Assembly: GCA_021296235.1 (NCBI GenBank)
Contig: JAGWAS010000009.1
Location: forward strand, 47,606 to 111,605
Source of the DNA: Paracoccaceae bacterium
GTDB taxonomy: Bacteria > Pseudomonadota > Alphaproteobacteria > Rhodobacterales > Rhodobacteraceae
Length of the DNA: 64,000 bases
Direction of reading: 5' to 3'
The position numbers were made by a program, and so were the translations under genes. The notes below the pieces were generated by a model. The model worked only from the letters and a program-made list of their open reading frames with translations, had not been told where the DNA came from and did no database searches. This document shows, piece after piece, positions 18,702 to 27,193 of the stretch (its first letter is position 1; every line of letters begins with the position of its first letter).

Positions 18702-18774
18702 AGACGGTGACCGGATTCGAACCGGCATGAGGGAAATTTCAAGTAACCTGCCTAACCATTCGAGCCACACCGTC
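18702..18774 (-). tRNA. Degenerate tRNA-like gene with TGA (Ser) anticodon loop, inside the IS element
   Basis: Twelve bases upstream of the previous tRNA-like gene on the same strand. Acceptor GACGGTG/CACCGTC is perfect, and T-arm GCCGG-TTCGAAT-CCGGT is good. The D-arm (GGCTCGAATGGTTAGGC) recalls serine tRNAs, and the anticodon loop CTTGAAA is that of tRNA-Ser(UGA). The anticodon stem GGTTA/TTTCC has two T-T mismatches, the variable region has five bases, and the 3' end reads TACA, so CCA would have to be added. It may be a decaying tRNA or one with changed function. Confidence 0.55.
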
Positions 18775-18863
18775 TCACGGTGCCGCATGAAGCTTGACGA
18801 AATGTTCGGGAGATATTAAAAGCAATACATCCCGCGCAGATTGTCAAACCACACGCGGTCTTT

Positions 18864-18892
18864 GACCCTCACCGCTTCCAACGGTGAGGGTC
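18864..18892. terminator. Strong hairpin between transposase and tRNA-like genes
   Basis: GACCCTCACCG and CGGTGAGGGTC form an 11-bp perfect stem around a seven-base loop. A TCTTTTA run follows on the plus strand; on the minus strand it lies downstream of the transposase gene. It may end transcription in either direction and insulate the tRNA-like genes. A TTGACA box on the minus strand (18842-18847) lies between it and the tRNA-like genes, though without a well-placed -10 box. Confidence 0.65.
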
Positions 18893-18946
18893 GTCTTTTA
18901 TGTCAATGTTTTTTGGAAGTCGAATCTTTTGAGCAAAAAATATTAT

Positions 18947-19882
18947 TTACTCAATCAAATCTGAATACATCAATCTCTTGCCGACCATTTGAATCACAAC
19001 ATCCTGCATTTGATTGATTGTGTCCTGACAACGAACCCCATGCCGACCTGAAAACTCGTTGACATATCGTTGCAGGTGCTTTGGAGACATTTGATGATAG
19101 GTTCCGTAATATCCACGCTTAAGCAATGACCAACACGACTCCATTCCGTTTGTGTGCGCCATTTTCCTGACATATTCACCAATGGAATGATTAACCGACT
19201 CATGCGGTCTGTCGATACCCTTATACGCCAATGCGTCATCGGTATAGATTTGGGCGTCCTTGTCTGTATGACCCTCAACAAAGCCTTGCAGGGTTTTCGC
19301 TGTGGTATCCTCGACCACTTGTGCCTTGACCTCGTTGGTTTCTCTGTCCTTGATGCCAACAACGGCTGATTTGCCAACCGTTCCACGGCCTGCATTCAGT
19401 TTCTTTGATGCGTGCTTGTTCTTTTCCTTGCCGCCAATGTAGGTTTCGTCAGCCTCAACTGGACCTGTGAACTGCTCGAATCCGCCTTCGTCCCATGCCT
19501 CCCTCAAACGGTGCAGCATGAACCATGCCGTCTTTTGGGTGACTTTGAGGTCTCGGTGCAGTTTCATTGATGAAACGCCCTTCAAATGGGTCACATACAG
19601 ATATATCGCAAATACCCACTTCTGCAGTGGCAAGCGTGAATTCTGAATGGTGGTTCCGGTTCGAACGGAAAAGTATGATCTGCACGATCTGCACCAATAG
19701 GGCATTGGTTTTGCCTTCGGAACCCTGATTGTCCTTGAACATCCACAGTGTCCGCAACTGCGATGACCGGAAGGCCAGCGGACATCCTCAAACCACTTCA
19801 CCGCCGATGCTTCGTCAGGAAACATGGCCGTCAACTCAATCAACGAAATGCCCTTGCGGAATGACTTGCCTGGTGCCTTCAT
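18947..19882 (-). CDS. IS1595-family (ISXO2-like) transposase
   Basis: DDE-type transposase of the element, 311 residues. An N-terminal zinc ribbon (CGHCGCSRT ... YWCRSCRSYF, about residues 44-70) precedes the catalytic domain, in which EADETYIGG, YTDDALAY and NGMESCWSLLKRGYYG hold the acidic triad. The HLKGVSSMKLHRDL segment is typical of IS1595 proteins. The ATG at 19882 follows GGGGAACG; starts at 19906 and 19924 are in frame but less likely. The gene is intact, so the element could still move. Confidence 0.93.
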   Translation of the reverse strand: MKAPGKSFRKGISLIELTAMFPDEASAVKWFEDVRWPSGHRSCGHCGCSRTIRVPKAKPMPYWCRSCRSYFSVRTGTTIQNSRLPLQKWVFAIYLYVTHLKGVSSMKLHRDLKVTQKTAWFMLHRLREAWDEGGFEQFTGPVEADETYIGGKEKNKHASKKLNAGRGTVGKSAVVGIKDRETNEVKAQVVEDTTAKTLQGFVEGHTDKDAQIYTDDALAYKGIDRPHESVNHSIGEYVRKMAHTNGMESCWSLLKRGYYGTYHQMSPKHLQRYVNEFSGRHGVRCQDTINQMQDVVIQMVGKRLMYSDLIE

Positions 19883-19956
19883 GATACGTTCCCCATTGCC
19901 ATGCATATGATATAGGGTGTTCAAGCCGGCTTGTCAAGCTAAGTATATAAGTCCCT

Positions 19957-19964
19957 ATTTTTGC
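19957..19964. repeat. Target site duplication, right copy
   Basis: TATTTTTG, identical to 17353-17360, follows the right inverted repeat. The interrupted MFS reading frame resumes here and ends at 20005. Confidence 0.95.
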
Positions 19965-20005
19965 GGCCGCAATTACACTCGTCTATGTACAGATGAATGT
20001 TTAGG

Positions 20006-20338
20006 TCACCTCGAAACTGGTCGGCACCGCGGGGTCTTGGGAGTAACCAGAACTTTGTGCATGAGGCTTAACCCATGCGGTTTTGACGAGTCATTTTTGA
20101 ACCGTTCAGGGTATGGGATAGCAAACTGATTGCGTGCGGTCACCCGTTCCCTGAAGGCTCTGCCTGACTTTTCGCAGCTACGTATTGCCAGATAGATGAG
20201 CATTGTCGCAACGTCGTCTGAAGAGAAGCGGCCGAAGGTTTTGGTGGTTTTTCGGATGATCCTGTTCATGCTCTCAATCGCGTTGGAAGTGTTGATGATT
20301 TTGTGCAGGTCTGTCTGGAAGGTGAAGAACGGGATGAC
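20006..20338 (-). pseudogene. IS256-family transposase, C-terminal remnant
   Basis: The minus strand encodes about 110 codons like the C-terminus of Mutator/IS256 transposases: VIPFF...DLHKIINTSNAIESMNRIIRKTTKTFGRFSSDDVATMLIYLAIRS and then QFAIPYPERF. The NAIESMN motif is diagnostic. The N-terminal two thirds are absent, so it is a dead fragment, marking an older insertion beside the IS1595-type element. The 290 bases between it and the SDR gene show no recognisable gene. Confidence 0.8.
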
Positions 20339-20626
20339 CTCCTGTCATGCGCGCTCGTGTATTCCGATGCATTTGAACACGATTCCGAGAACATTGGCGG
20401 ATCGGAATTCATATTGATGTCCCTGATTTCGTGGAAACAGACAGGGATGTGTCACACTCTCATGGACTTCGCAAGGCCATTCAATTGCCGATCATACCCG
20501 AAGGCACAGTGGCCGATGCTCGAACCAACAGTTCAAGCGAGCTTGAATTCGGTGCCAAACGAAAAGTCCGTGATCCTCTTGGAATTCCAAACCATCGAGC
20601 ACAGGAAGTTTGGTTCAAATCGTCGA

Positions 20627-21397
20627 CTAGCGGCCCATCCAGCCGCCGTCGACCGTTAGGATTTCACCGTCAATGTAGTCCGACGCCGAGCAGCCAAGGA
20701 ACACGGCCGGGCCGGCAAAATCCTCGGGCCTGCCCCAGCGTCCTGCCGGAATGCGCTCCAAAATGGCGAGATACCGTTCAGGGTCGCTGTGTAGAGCTTC
20801 GGTGTTGTCGGTAACGATGTAGCCGGGAGCAATGGCGTTCACATTTACCCCCGAGCCCGCCCATTCGTTGGCCAGAGCCTTGGTCAACTGACCGATTCCG
20901 CCCTTTGAAACGGAGTATCCCGGCACCCGAATTCCGCCCTGAAAGGTCAAAAGAGATGCGGTGAAAATGATCTTTCCGGAACCGCGCTTGATCATTTCCC
21001 GACCTATTCCCCGGCTGAGAATGAACTGCGATGTGAGGTTGACCTCAATAACCTCGTCCCACCACTCGTCTGGATGTTCTGCGGCCGCTTCACGCCTGAT
21101 CGTTCCGGCATTGTTGACGAGGATGTCGGGCACCGGGCCTTCGGCAACGATTTGTTCAACCAAATCCTGCACCGCAGACCGGTTGGCGAAGTCGCAGCGA
21201 TAGGGGCGAAACTTCCTTCCCAACTTGGCAACAGCCTCACCGACCGCGCTTCCCTTCTGCTCCATCGATACGCTGGCGCCGATTATGTCGGCCCCCGCTG
21301 CAGCAAGCGACTCGGTCATCGCGCGCCCAATGCCGCGGCGGCATCCGGTTACCAACGCCAGTTTACCGCTCAGGTCGAAATTTGCCGGATTTGTCAT
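20627..21397 (-). CDS. SDR-family dehydrogenase, KduD-like (2-deoxy-D-gluconate 3-dehydrogenase type)
   Basis: NAD(P)-dependent short-chain dehydrogenase of 256 residues. Seen: cofactor motif TGCRRGIGRAM (about 18-28), NNAGTIRRE, catalytic Ser in TASLLTFQGG, YSVSKGG with Tyr and Lys, and PGYIVTDNTEAL. The NNAGTIRREAAAEHPDEWW stretch closely resembles KduD proteins, which oxidise 2-keto-3-deoxygluconate-type sugar acids. Its start overlaps the stop of the zinc-type dehydrogenase gene by four bases. With the enolase-superfamily enzyme it suggests sugar-acid or hydroxyacid breakdown. Confidence 0.88.
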   Translation of the reverse strand: MTNPANFDLSGKLALVTGCRRGIGRAMTESLAAAGADIIGASVSMEQKGSAVGEAVAKLGRKFRPYRCDFANRSAVQDLVEQIVAEGPVPDILVNNAGTIRREAAAEHPDEWWDEVIEVNLTSQFILSRGIGREMIKRGSGKIIFTASLLTFQGGIRVPGYSVSKGGIGQLTKALANEWAGSGVNVNAIAPGYIVTDNTEALHSDPERYLAILERIPAGRWGRPEDFAGPAVFLGCSASDYIDGEILTVDGGWMGR

Positions 21398-22431
21398 TCG
21401 TTGGCCCCTATCCTGATCAGGCTTTTCATTGAAGTCGGGTTCGAATCGAGAGATTCAAAAGCGGCCTGGATCGCCGACAGAGGGTGGATGTCGGTAATGA
21501 TCGCATCGGCATCAATGCCACCATTGGCGACGATCTTAATGGCCCGTTCGTAGTCTTCCGGTTCATAAACCCTTGCACCAGAAAGTTTCAACTCCCGCCA
21601 GAAGAACCGGAAGAGGTCGACAGTTGGTTTCTCTGCGTGAATGGCAACCATGACAATTCTGGCCCGGGCCGCAGCCACGGCAGTCATGGCATCAACGCCA
21701 GCTTGGGTTCCCGAAACCTCAAAGACGACATCCGCTCCCCGGCCGCCGGTGCAGGCATTGACCTTTTTCGCAAGGTCCTCTCCGGTTGGATCAATCGTCG
21801 CAAAATCCAACTTGTTGGCGATTTCAAGACGATGCGGGTTTACCTCCGAGATCAGAACCTGCGCACCTGCATTCCTGGCGGTCATTGCCACCAACATTCC
21901 TATCGGTCCGGCGCCAACGACGACCGCAAACTCATCCCGGCGCAACTCCGAAATTCTTACGTCGTGGCAGGCAACAGCGACCGGTTCAATCAAGGCCGCA
22001 TGTTTCATGGAAAGGCCGTCCGGGAGTTGGTGAATTGTGTGCTTCGGCACGTTCCAAACTTCCTGCATGGCCCCATCGGTGTCGAGGCCAAGGAATTTCA
22101 GGTTATGGCAGATGTGATTGTGTCCCGCAGCGCATGCAGGGCAATTGCGGCAATGATCAAGCGGGCGCACGACAACTCTTTGACCGCATCGAATGTCCGC
22201 AACCCCGTTTCCAACCGCTTCCACGATTCCGGACATTTCGTGTCCGATTATCCGGTTTGCACCCACGCGCCCGTCCATGTGGCCATGAAACACATGCATG
22301 TCGGTTCCGCATATCCCGCAATATGCGATTCTGACCGAAACCTCGCCCTGTCTTGGCGGAACGGCTGACCGGTGTTCCACAGAAAAGGTCTGGTTGCCGC
22401 GGTAGAATGCTGCCTTGATGTCGCTCGGCAT
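21394..22431 (-). CDS. Zinc-dependent medium-chain dehydrogenase
   Basis: MDR-superfamily alcohol/polyol dehydrogenase of 345 residues. Catalytic zinc residues are in YCGICGTDMHVFHG and GHEMSGIV (about residues 38-70); the structural zinc lobe is CRNCPACAAGHNHIC; the Rossmann motif is VVVGAGPIGML. The ATG at 22431 overlaps the stop of the enolase-superfamily gene (TGATG). The nearest named types are sorbitol, threonine and L-idonate/galactonate dehydrogenases; the exact substrate cannot be told. Confidence 0.88.
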   Translation of the reverse strand: MPSDIKAAFYRGNQTFSVEHRSAVPPRQGEVSVRIAYCGICGTDMHVFHGHMDGRVGANRIIGHEMSGIVEAVGNGVADIRCGQRVVVRPLDHCRNCPACAAGHNHICHNLKFLGLDTDGAMQEVWNVPKHTIHQLPDGLSMKHAALIEPVAVACHDVRISELRRDEFAVVVGAGPIGMLVAMTARNAGAQVLISEVNPHRLEIANKLDFATIDPTGEDLAKKVNACTGGRGADVVFEVSGTQAGVDAMTAVAAARARIVMVAIHAEKPTVDLFRFFWRELKLSGARVYEPEDYERAIKIVANGGIDADAIITDIHPLSAIQAAFESLDSNPTSMKSLIRIGANE

Positions 22432-23531
22432 CAGTTCGGTGTCTCCTCTTGTGCGGCGTTCAGCTTTTCCCAATCGAACTCCACACCAATTCCGGGTTTG
22501 GACGGTGCAACTGCCATGCAATCCTCAATCATCAATGGTCTTGTCGTATATTGGTCGATTGGGAATGAATGAACTTCCAGCAAACCCGGATTCGGTCTGG
22601 CCGACACCAAACTTACATGCAGTTCCTGCATTCCGTGACTGCAAATCGGCAATCCGTGCCTCTGTGAGAGATCCGCCACCTGCAGCCAGCCAGTTATTCC
22701 ACCGCAATTCGACGCGTCGGGCTGGATGTAGGAAAGGCGCGCATCCCTGAAAGCGAATTCAAATTCATGAATGGTGTGCAGATTTTCACCCATTGCAAGA
22801 GGTATTCCCGTCTGTTCCGCAATGGCCGCATACCCCCTGTAATTGTCCGGAATGACGGGCTCCTCAAACCAGAGCATGTCATATGGCAGAAAAGCGCCAG
22901 CGGCGGCAATGGCCTGATCGACACTCATTGAAAGATTTGCGTCGACCATGAACCCAATGTTTGGGCCAACCAATTTGCGCACAGCTTCAACGCGTTCAAC
23001 ATCTTCATCGAGGCTTGGTTTGCCGACCTTTATCTTCACGGCGTTGAACCCCCGGTCGAGGTATTCTCCAATTGAACCGAGCAGCTTTGGCAGCGGAAAG
23101 TTCAGGTCTATCCCTCCCGCGTATGCGCTGCATCTGTCGGACGCACCCCCTGCCATCCGCCAGAGAGGCAGGCCTGCACCGCGGCACCGGAGATCCCAAA
23201 GTGCAATGTCAACGGCTGATATCGCAAAGGATGCTATTCCACCCCTTGCCACATAGTGCAGGTGCATCTGCATCTCGTGGTTGAGTTGTTCGACCGGCCC
23301 GGCATCCATGCCAACCAGCATCGGAGTCAGATCATGCGTGATCATGGCAAGAACAGCGTGTCCGCCTTTGCCTCCCGTGTAGGTGTAACCGGTGCCTTCG
23401 GAGCCGTCCTCCAAACGAACCGTCGCCGTTATCAGTTCAAAATGGGTATGATCGCCATGGACCGCGTCGGTAAGTACTTCGGCAAGTGGAACTCGGAAAA
23501 GACGCGCGACAACAGTGCTGATTTTTGACAT
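22431..23531 (-). CDS. Mandelate racemase/muconate lactonizing enzyme-family dehydratase
   Basis: Enolase-superfamily enzyme of 366 residues that abstracts a proton alpha to a carboxylate. Seen: KIKVGK (KxK base, near residue 163), metal ligands in VDANLSM, WFEEP and GENLH, and the His base in CSHGMQ. This set fits the mandelate racemase subgroup, most members of which dehydrate sugar acids or racemise hydroxyacids. The ATG at 23531 begins the family homology. First gene of a three-gene operon divergent from the GntR gene, with the operator between them. Confidence 0.87.
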   Translation of the reverse strand: MSKISTVVARLFRVPLAEVLTDAVHGDHTHFELITATVRLEDGSEGTGYTYTGGKGGHAVLAMITHDLTPMLVGMDAGPVEQLNHEMQMHLHYVARGGIASFAISAVDIALWDLRCRGAGLPLWRMAGGASDRCSAYAGGIDLNFPLPKLLGSIGEYLDRGFNAVKIKVGKPSLDEDVERVEAVRKLVGPNIGFMVDANLSMSVDQAIAAAGAFLPYDMLWFEEPVIPDNYRGYAAIAEQTGIPLAMGENLHTIHEFEFAFRDARLSYIQPDASNCGGITGWLQVADLSQRHGLPICSHGMQELHVSLVSARPNPGLLEVHSFPIDQYTTRPLMIEDCMAVAPSKPGIGVEFDWEKLNAAQEETPN

Positions 23532-23603
23532 TGTTTGCGACCGGATATGCTCTGTTTGCGCCGTTTGGCGTAATTTGGGCCTTGCAGAAGGGGCGATCGG
23601 ATG

Positions 23604-23618
23604 TTTTGTATGACCAAA
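23604..23618. promoter_or_regulatory. GntR/FadR-type operator between divergent genes
   Basis: TTTTGT-ATG-ACCAAA differs from the perfect palindrome at 15903-15917 by one base. It lies between the GntR regulator and the operon starting at 23531, so it can serve both directions. Confidence 0.75.
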
Positions 23619-23654
23619 ACCGATTGTGCTCAAGGCGGCTGACGAACTTATTTC

Positions 23655-24392
23655 ATGCAGGATGAAGAGCAGTTCAGTTTAAACGATGATTTGGAAACCG
23701 CTGGCGGCAGGGCAGCAGATGATGTGTTTCGGGGAATTGCCGGTCGGATTGTGTCCGGGGAACTTTCCGAGGGCACACCGTTGCCGCCGGAACGGGAGAT
23801 CATTGAAGCCTATGGGGTCAGCCGGACGGTCGTGCGAGAGGCAGTTCAGGCTCTCGCCAACAGGGGGCTCGTGGAGGCAAGGCCGCGCCATCGGCCGGTT
23901 GTTCGCAAACCCAGCTATGACACGGCGTTCGAAACCGTGGCGAATGTGGTTGAGAGGCTGCTTAAGCGCCCCGGAGGTGTAAGGAATCTCTTTGACACGC
24001 GGGTCATGATTGAAGCCGCATTGGTACGGCAGGCTGCGAAAGACGCTGCTAAAGAGGAGATCGCAGCCATTGATGCCGCACTTCAAGCCAATCATGAGGC
24101 AATTGATGACAGCGAAACCTTTTATCGGACAGATGTCGAGTTTCACGCCACCCTCTATGCGGTTGCGCACAACCCGGTGCTGCCGGCGGTACACCGGGCC
24201 TATGCAACTTGGCTGTCACCGCAATGGTCAAGAATGCCGCACGAGCCGGCCCGGAATCGGGTCAATTTCGAATTTCACAGTCGAATATTTGAAGCGATCC
24301 TCATGAGGGACCCGGATCAGGCGGAGACGCAACTGCGTTCACACCTTGCCTATGCCTGGGAACAGGTGCGTGAGACCTTCGGCGATGTTTAG
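23655..24392 (+). CDS. GntR-family regulator, FadR/FCD subfamily
   Basis: DNA-binding regulator of 245 residues. The winged HTH is [46 protein letters not shown] (about residues 30-75); the C-terminal FCD domain has the metal-site residues in [21 protein letters not shown] and HSRIFEAI. Such proteins usually respond to a small carboxylic acid. It is divergent from the SDR-MDR-enolase operon, and its likely site recurs before the TRAP operon at 15.9 kb. Confidence 0.92.
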   Translation: MQDEEQFSLNDDLETAGGRAADDVFRGIAGRIVSGELSEGTPLPPEREIIEAYGVSRTVVREAVQALANRGLVEARPRHRPVVRKPSYDTAFETVANVVERLLKRPGGVRNLFDTRVMIEAALVRQAAKDAAKEEIAAIDAALQANHEAIDDSETFYRTDVEFHATLYAVAHNPVLPAVHRAYATWLSPQWSRMPHEPARNRVNFEFHSRIFEAILMRDPDQAETQLRSHLAYAWEQVRETFGDV

Positions 24393-24473
24393 GCATGTGT
24401 TCAACTCCATCGACACCGCTTTGATGACTTCTGCGGCATTGCCATTCCCCCGCCGAACATTTCGCAGGCTCGC

Positions 24474-25532
24474 ATGCGGCTGATCGAACGGGCAGGCCTT
24501 TCTGTCCTCGGGCGGTTCGAGCCTGAATTGGCGCACCGGATATCCTTGCGAGTTTTCAGGGCTGGCTTGGCCCCGGTTTCCCCGGCGCAACCGTCGCCAA
24601 GGCTGGCAGTTAACCTTTCGGGAATCGACTTGCCCAATCCCCTCGGGCTTGCGGCAGGATTCGACAAGAATGGCGAGGCAATCGGTCCGTTGCTGAAAGC
24701 CGGGTTCGGATTCATCGAAATTGGCGGCGTTACGCCCTTGCCGCAGCCGGGCAACCCGCGACCGCGCGTGTTCAGGCTGAAAGAGGATGAAGCCGTGATC
24801 AATCGGTTGGGATTCAACAATGACGGTGCGATCGCGGTCGCCGGCAGACTGTCGGCAAGAACTGAGTGCGGAGTGGTCGGAATAAACATCGGGCCGAATC
24901 GTGAAAGTTCCGACTGGACGGCCGACTTTGTGCGGGTGCTTGATGCCTGCGGTGGGCTTGTGAATTTCGCGACTGTCAACGTATCCTCACCGAACACCCG
25001 GGGATTGCGCAACCTTCAGGCCACCGAACCCTTGGCTGGGATAATTGACGCGGTCATGGAGACTCGCGACCGGTTGGCAAACAAACCGCGCATATTCCTC
25101 AAGTTGGCGCCGGATGTTTCCGGCGACGACATTGCCCGCATCGCGGAAACTGCTTTGGCAGGGAATGTTGACGGAATTGTGGCCACCAATACGACAATCA
25201 AGCGTCATGGGGTCACATCCCCGCTGGCCGCCGAGACCGGTGGCCTTTCCGGTCGACCGCTCCGCGATCGGTCGACCCGTGTTTTGAGTCAGCTCCACAA
25301 AGCAACCGGCGGCACGATTCCCCTGATCGGTGTTGGCGGAATTTTCTCAGGCGCGGACGCATACGCCAAGATACGCGCTGGTGCGACAGCTCTGCAGATC
25401 TATACCGGCCTTGTGTATCGCGGCCTGTCGGCAGTTGGCTCGATTCTTGGTGAACTCGACGCACTTTTGGAGCGTGACGGCTTCGAAACGGTGGCGCAGG
25501 CTGTTGGGGCCGATCAGGAGTCCGGAAACTGA
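24474..25532 (+). CDS. pyrD: Dihydroorotate dehydrogenase (quinone), class 2
   Basis: Membrane-associated flavoenzyme of pyrimidine synthesis that oxidises dihydroorotate and reduces quinone; 352 residues. Seen: the N-terminal amphipathic helix (RAGLSVLGRFEPELAHRIS), FMN-site AAGFDKNGEA, FNNDG, the class 2 catalytic Ser in NVSSPNTRGLR, NTTIKR, and phosphate-binding GVGGIFSGADA and IYTGLVYRG. It follows the GntR gene by 80 bases but is a housekeeping gene with no likely link to it. Confidence 0.95.
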   Translation: MRLIERAGLSVLGRFEPELAHRISLRVFRAGLAPVSPAQPSPRLAVNLSGIDLPNPLGLAAGFDKNGEAIGPLLKAGFGFIEIGGVTPLPQPGNPRPRVFRLKEDEAVINRLGFNNDGAIAVAGRLSARTECGVVGINIGPNRESSDWTADFVRVLDACGGLVNFATVNVSSPNTRGLRNLQATEPLAGIIDAVMETRDRLANKPRIFLKLAPDVSGDDIARIAETALAGNVDGIVATNTTIKRHGVTSPLAAETGGLSGRPLRDRSTRVLSQLHKATGGTIPLIGVGGIFSGADAYAKIRAGATALQIYTGLVYRGLSAVGSILGELDALLERDGFETVAQAVGADQESGN

Positions 25533-25552
25533 TGCTGCTGGTTGCAACACTA

Positions 25553-26872
25553 TCAGGCGGCCACTCCCTCCAAGGCAGGATAGCGCATGCCCAACGTTAT
25601 CCCGCGCGCGACAAAAAATGCGAGCAGCGCTGCCCAAAGGCCATGATTTGCAATGGCCGGAAGAAGCACCAACAAGGTCAGCCCATAAACAACAACTGAA
25701 ATTGCCATGCTGTTGCGCATGTCGCGGGTCCTCATGGCACCGACAAATATGCCGTCAAGCATCCAGGATGGTGCACCGATCAATGGAAGCGCCACCATCC
25801 AAGGGAGGTATTTCCTTGTTTCCGCCTGAACGTCGGATGCAGTAGTCATCAAATCAATCAGAAACGGGCCAAATACCGCAAACATCAACGCAAGCACGAG
25901 AACGCCAATTCCGGCCCACATGCTTGAGTAGATGACTGAACGTCTCAACTCGCTTCGGGTTCGTGCACCAATCGAAAGTCCAACCAGTGCCTCTGCAGAA
26001 AACGCAAATCCATCCAGCGCATAGGCGGTTATATGAAGAAACTGCAGCAGGATCTGATTTGCAGCCAATGTTACGTCCCCAAAATCGGCGGCAATGAACA
26101 GGAACGACACGAACGCGCATTCAATCAGCAGGTTCCGAACCAGAATGTCGAAGTTGAAAATGGCCATGCGCCGGAGCTCGACGATGGCAAACACCCTGTT
26201 TCGATTTAGCAGGGCGCGATTGCTGAAGGCGTTGCGGCACAGCCAGAGACCAAGCGCCACGCCGCTGAATTCAGCGATCAATGAAGCGACCGCAACCCCT
26301 CGCACGCCTAAATCCAGCCAAAGCACGAAAACAAGATCAAGCACGATGTTGATGCCGTTCATCACAATCTGAAGAACAAGGACCGACTTTGTTCTTTCAA
26401 GCGCGATCAGCCACCCCACAATTCCGAAAAGGCAGATTGCTGCCGGTGCAGAGTGAATTCGGATCCGAATGTAATCAGAGGCCAATGACTCAACTTCAGG
26501 CGAAACCGGAGCGATCAGGAAAGCGGCCTTGGCAACCGGAATTTGGATGCAGATCAGGAGAATCCCGGCGGCCAATCCAACTGCAAGGCTTCTGATGAGA
26601 AGGATTGAGACGTCATTTTGGTCCTTCTTTCCGCGCGCCTGTGCCGTCTGTCCGGATGTGCTCAAACGGAGGAATCCAAAGAACCAGTAGAGGGTCGTGA
26701 TGATGATGGCACCAATTCCGACTGCGCCGATCGGTGCGGCTTCTCCAAGCTGCCCAACAACACCAGTGTCAACCGCCCCGAGAATCGGAACGGTTGCGTT
26801 CGAGAGCACGATCGGGATCGCAATCTTGAGGATGCGCCGATGGGTGATGCCTTCAGGGGAAAATTCAGTCAT
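25553..26872 (-). CDS. MATE-family efflux transporter (DinF-like)
   Basis: Cation-coupled multidrug exporter of the inner membrane, 439 residues with about twelve hydrophobic helices. The N-terminus (ILKIAIPIVLSNATVPILGAVDTGVVGQLGEAAPIGAVGIG) is the family signature, with the VDTG... motif of DinF-like members; a second MatE repeat begins near residue 230. It is convergent with pyrD, 20 bases apart. Confidence 0.92.
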   Translation of the reverse strand: MTEFSPEGITHRRILKIAIPIVLSNATVPILGAVDTGVVGQLGEAAPIGAVGIGAIIITTLYWFFGFLRLSTSGQTAQARGKKDQNDVSILLIRSLAVGLAAGILLICIQIPVAKAAFLIAPVSPEVESLASDYIRIRIHSAPAAICLFGIVGWLIALERTKSVLVLQIVMNGINIVLDLVFVLWLDLGVRGVAVASLIAEFSGVALGLWLCRNAFSNRALLNRNRVFAIVELRRMAIFNFDILVRNLLIECAFVSFLFIAADFGDVTLAANQILLQFLHITAYALDGFAFSAEALVGLSIGARTRSELRRSVIYSSMWAGIGVLVLALMFAVFGPFLIDLMTTASDVQAETRKYLPWMVALPLIGAPSWMLDGIFVGAMRTRDMRNSMAISVVVYGLTLLVLLPAIANHGLWAALLAFFVARGITLGMRYPALEGVAA

Positions 26873-27193
26873 GCGAATTCAACCGAGTTGGATCGGGATG
26901 GCAGGCAAGACGCTGGATCATGCACGCGTCCAGGACGGCGATTGGTGAGCTTCGTGCCCGCCTGGCGACGATGCATCTCGAACATGGCAACGATTTTTTC
27001 GAACCTCGGGCCGACGCCGCCATACCTTGGCGGCAAGGCAGCTGTCTGCAATTGGACATGGTTGTATCCTGGACATGTGGCGTCCCGACTTCCAACCAGG
27101 CGCGCCAGACTTCGTATTGGCGCTTGAATTTGGTTTCGCAAGCAGTAAATTGCACCAGTTGATAATGATTCGCAATCGCAGTTAAGGTTGTTC
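26873..27193. other. Intergenic region with a Fur-like box, otherwise no gene seen
   Basis: The divergent interval between the MATE and putative metal-exporter genes. Short open frames here lack coding character. Its only notable element is the Fur-like box at 27160-27174. Confidence 0.5.
27160..27174. promoter_or_regulatory. Fur/Mur-like box before putative metal exporter
   Basis: TGATAATGATTCGCA matches the 7-1-7 Fur pattern TGATAATNATTATCA at 13 of 15 positions. It ends 19 bases before the ATG, where a bound repressor would block transcription or translation. In Alphaproteobacteria Fur homologues (Mur) often answer to manganese. Confidence 0.55.

Larger units (their letters stand above)
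17361..19956. mobile_element. Complete IS1595-family element with passenger genes, 2596 bp
   Basis: The ends are terminal inverted repeats of 24 bp with one mismatch: both begin GGGACTTATATACTTA, then A or G, then CTTGACA. Identical 8-bp TATTTTTG duplications flank it, so the insertion is intact and fairly recent. Besides the transposase (18947-19882) it holds two minus-strand small genes (a membrane protein and an exported protein), one plus-strand coiled-coil gene, two tRNA-like genes and a strong hairpin. IS1595-family members with passenger genes are known; tRNA-like cargo is the odd part. It disrupts an MFS gene. Confidence 0.95.
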
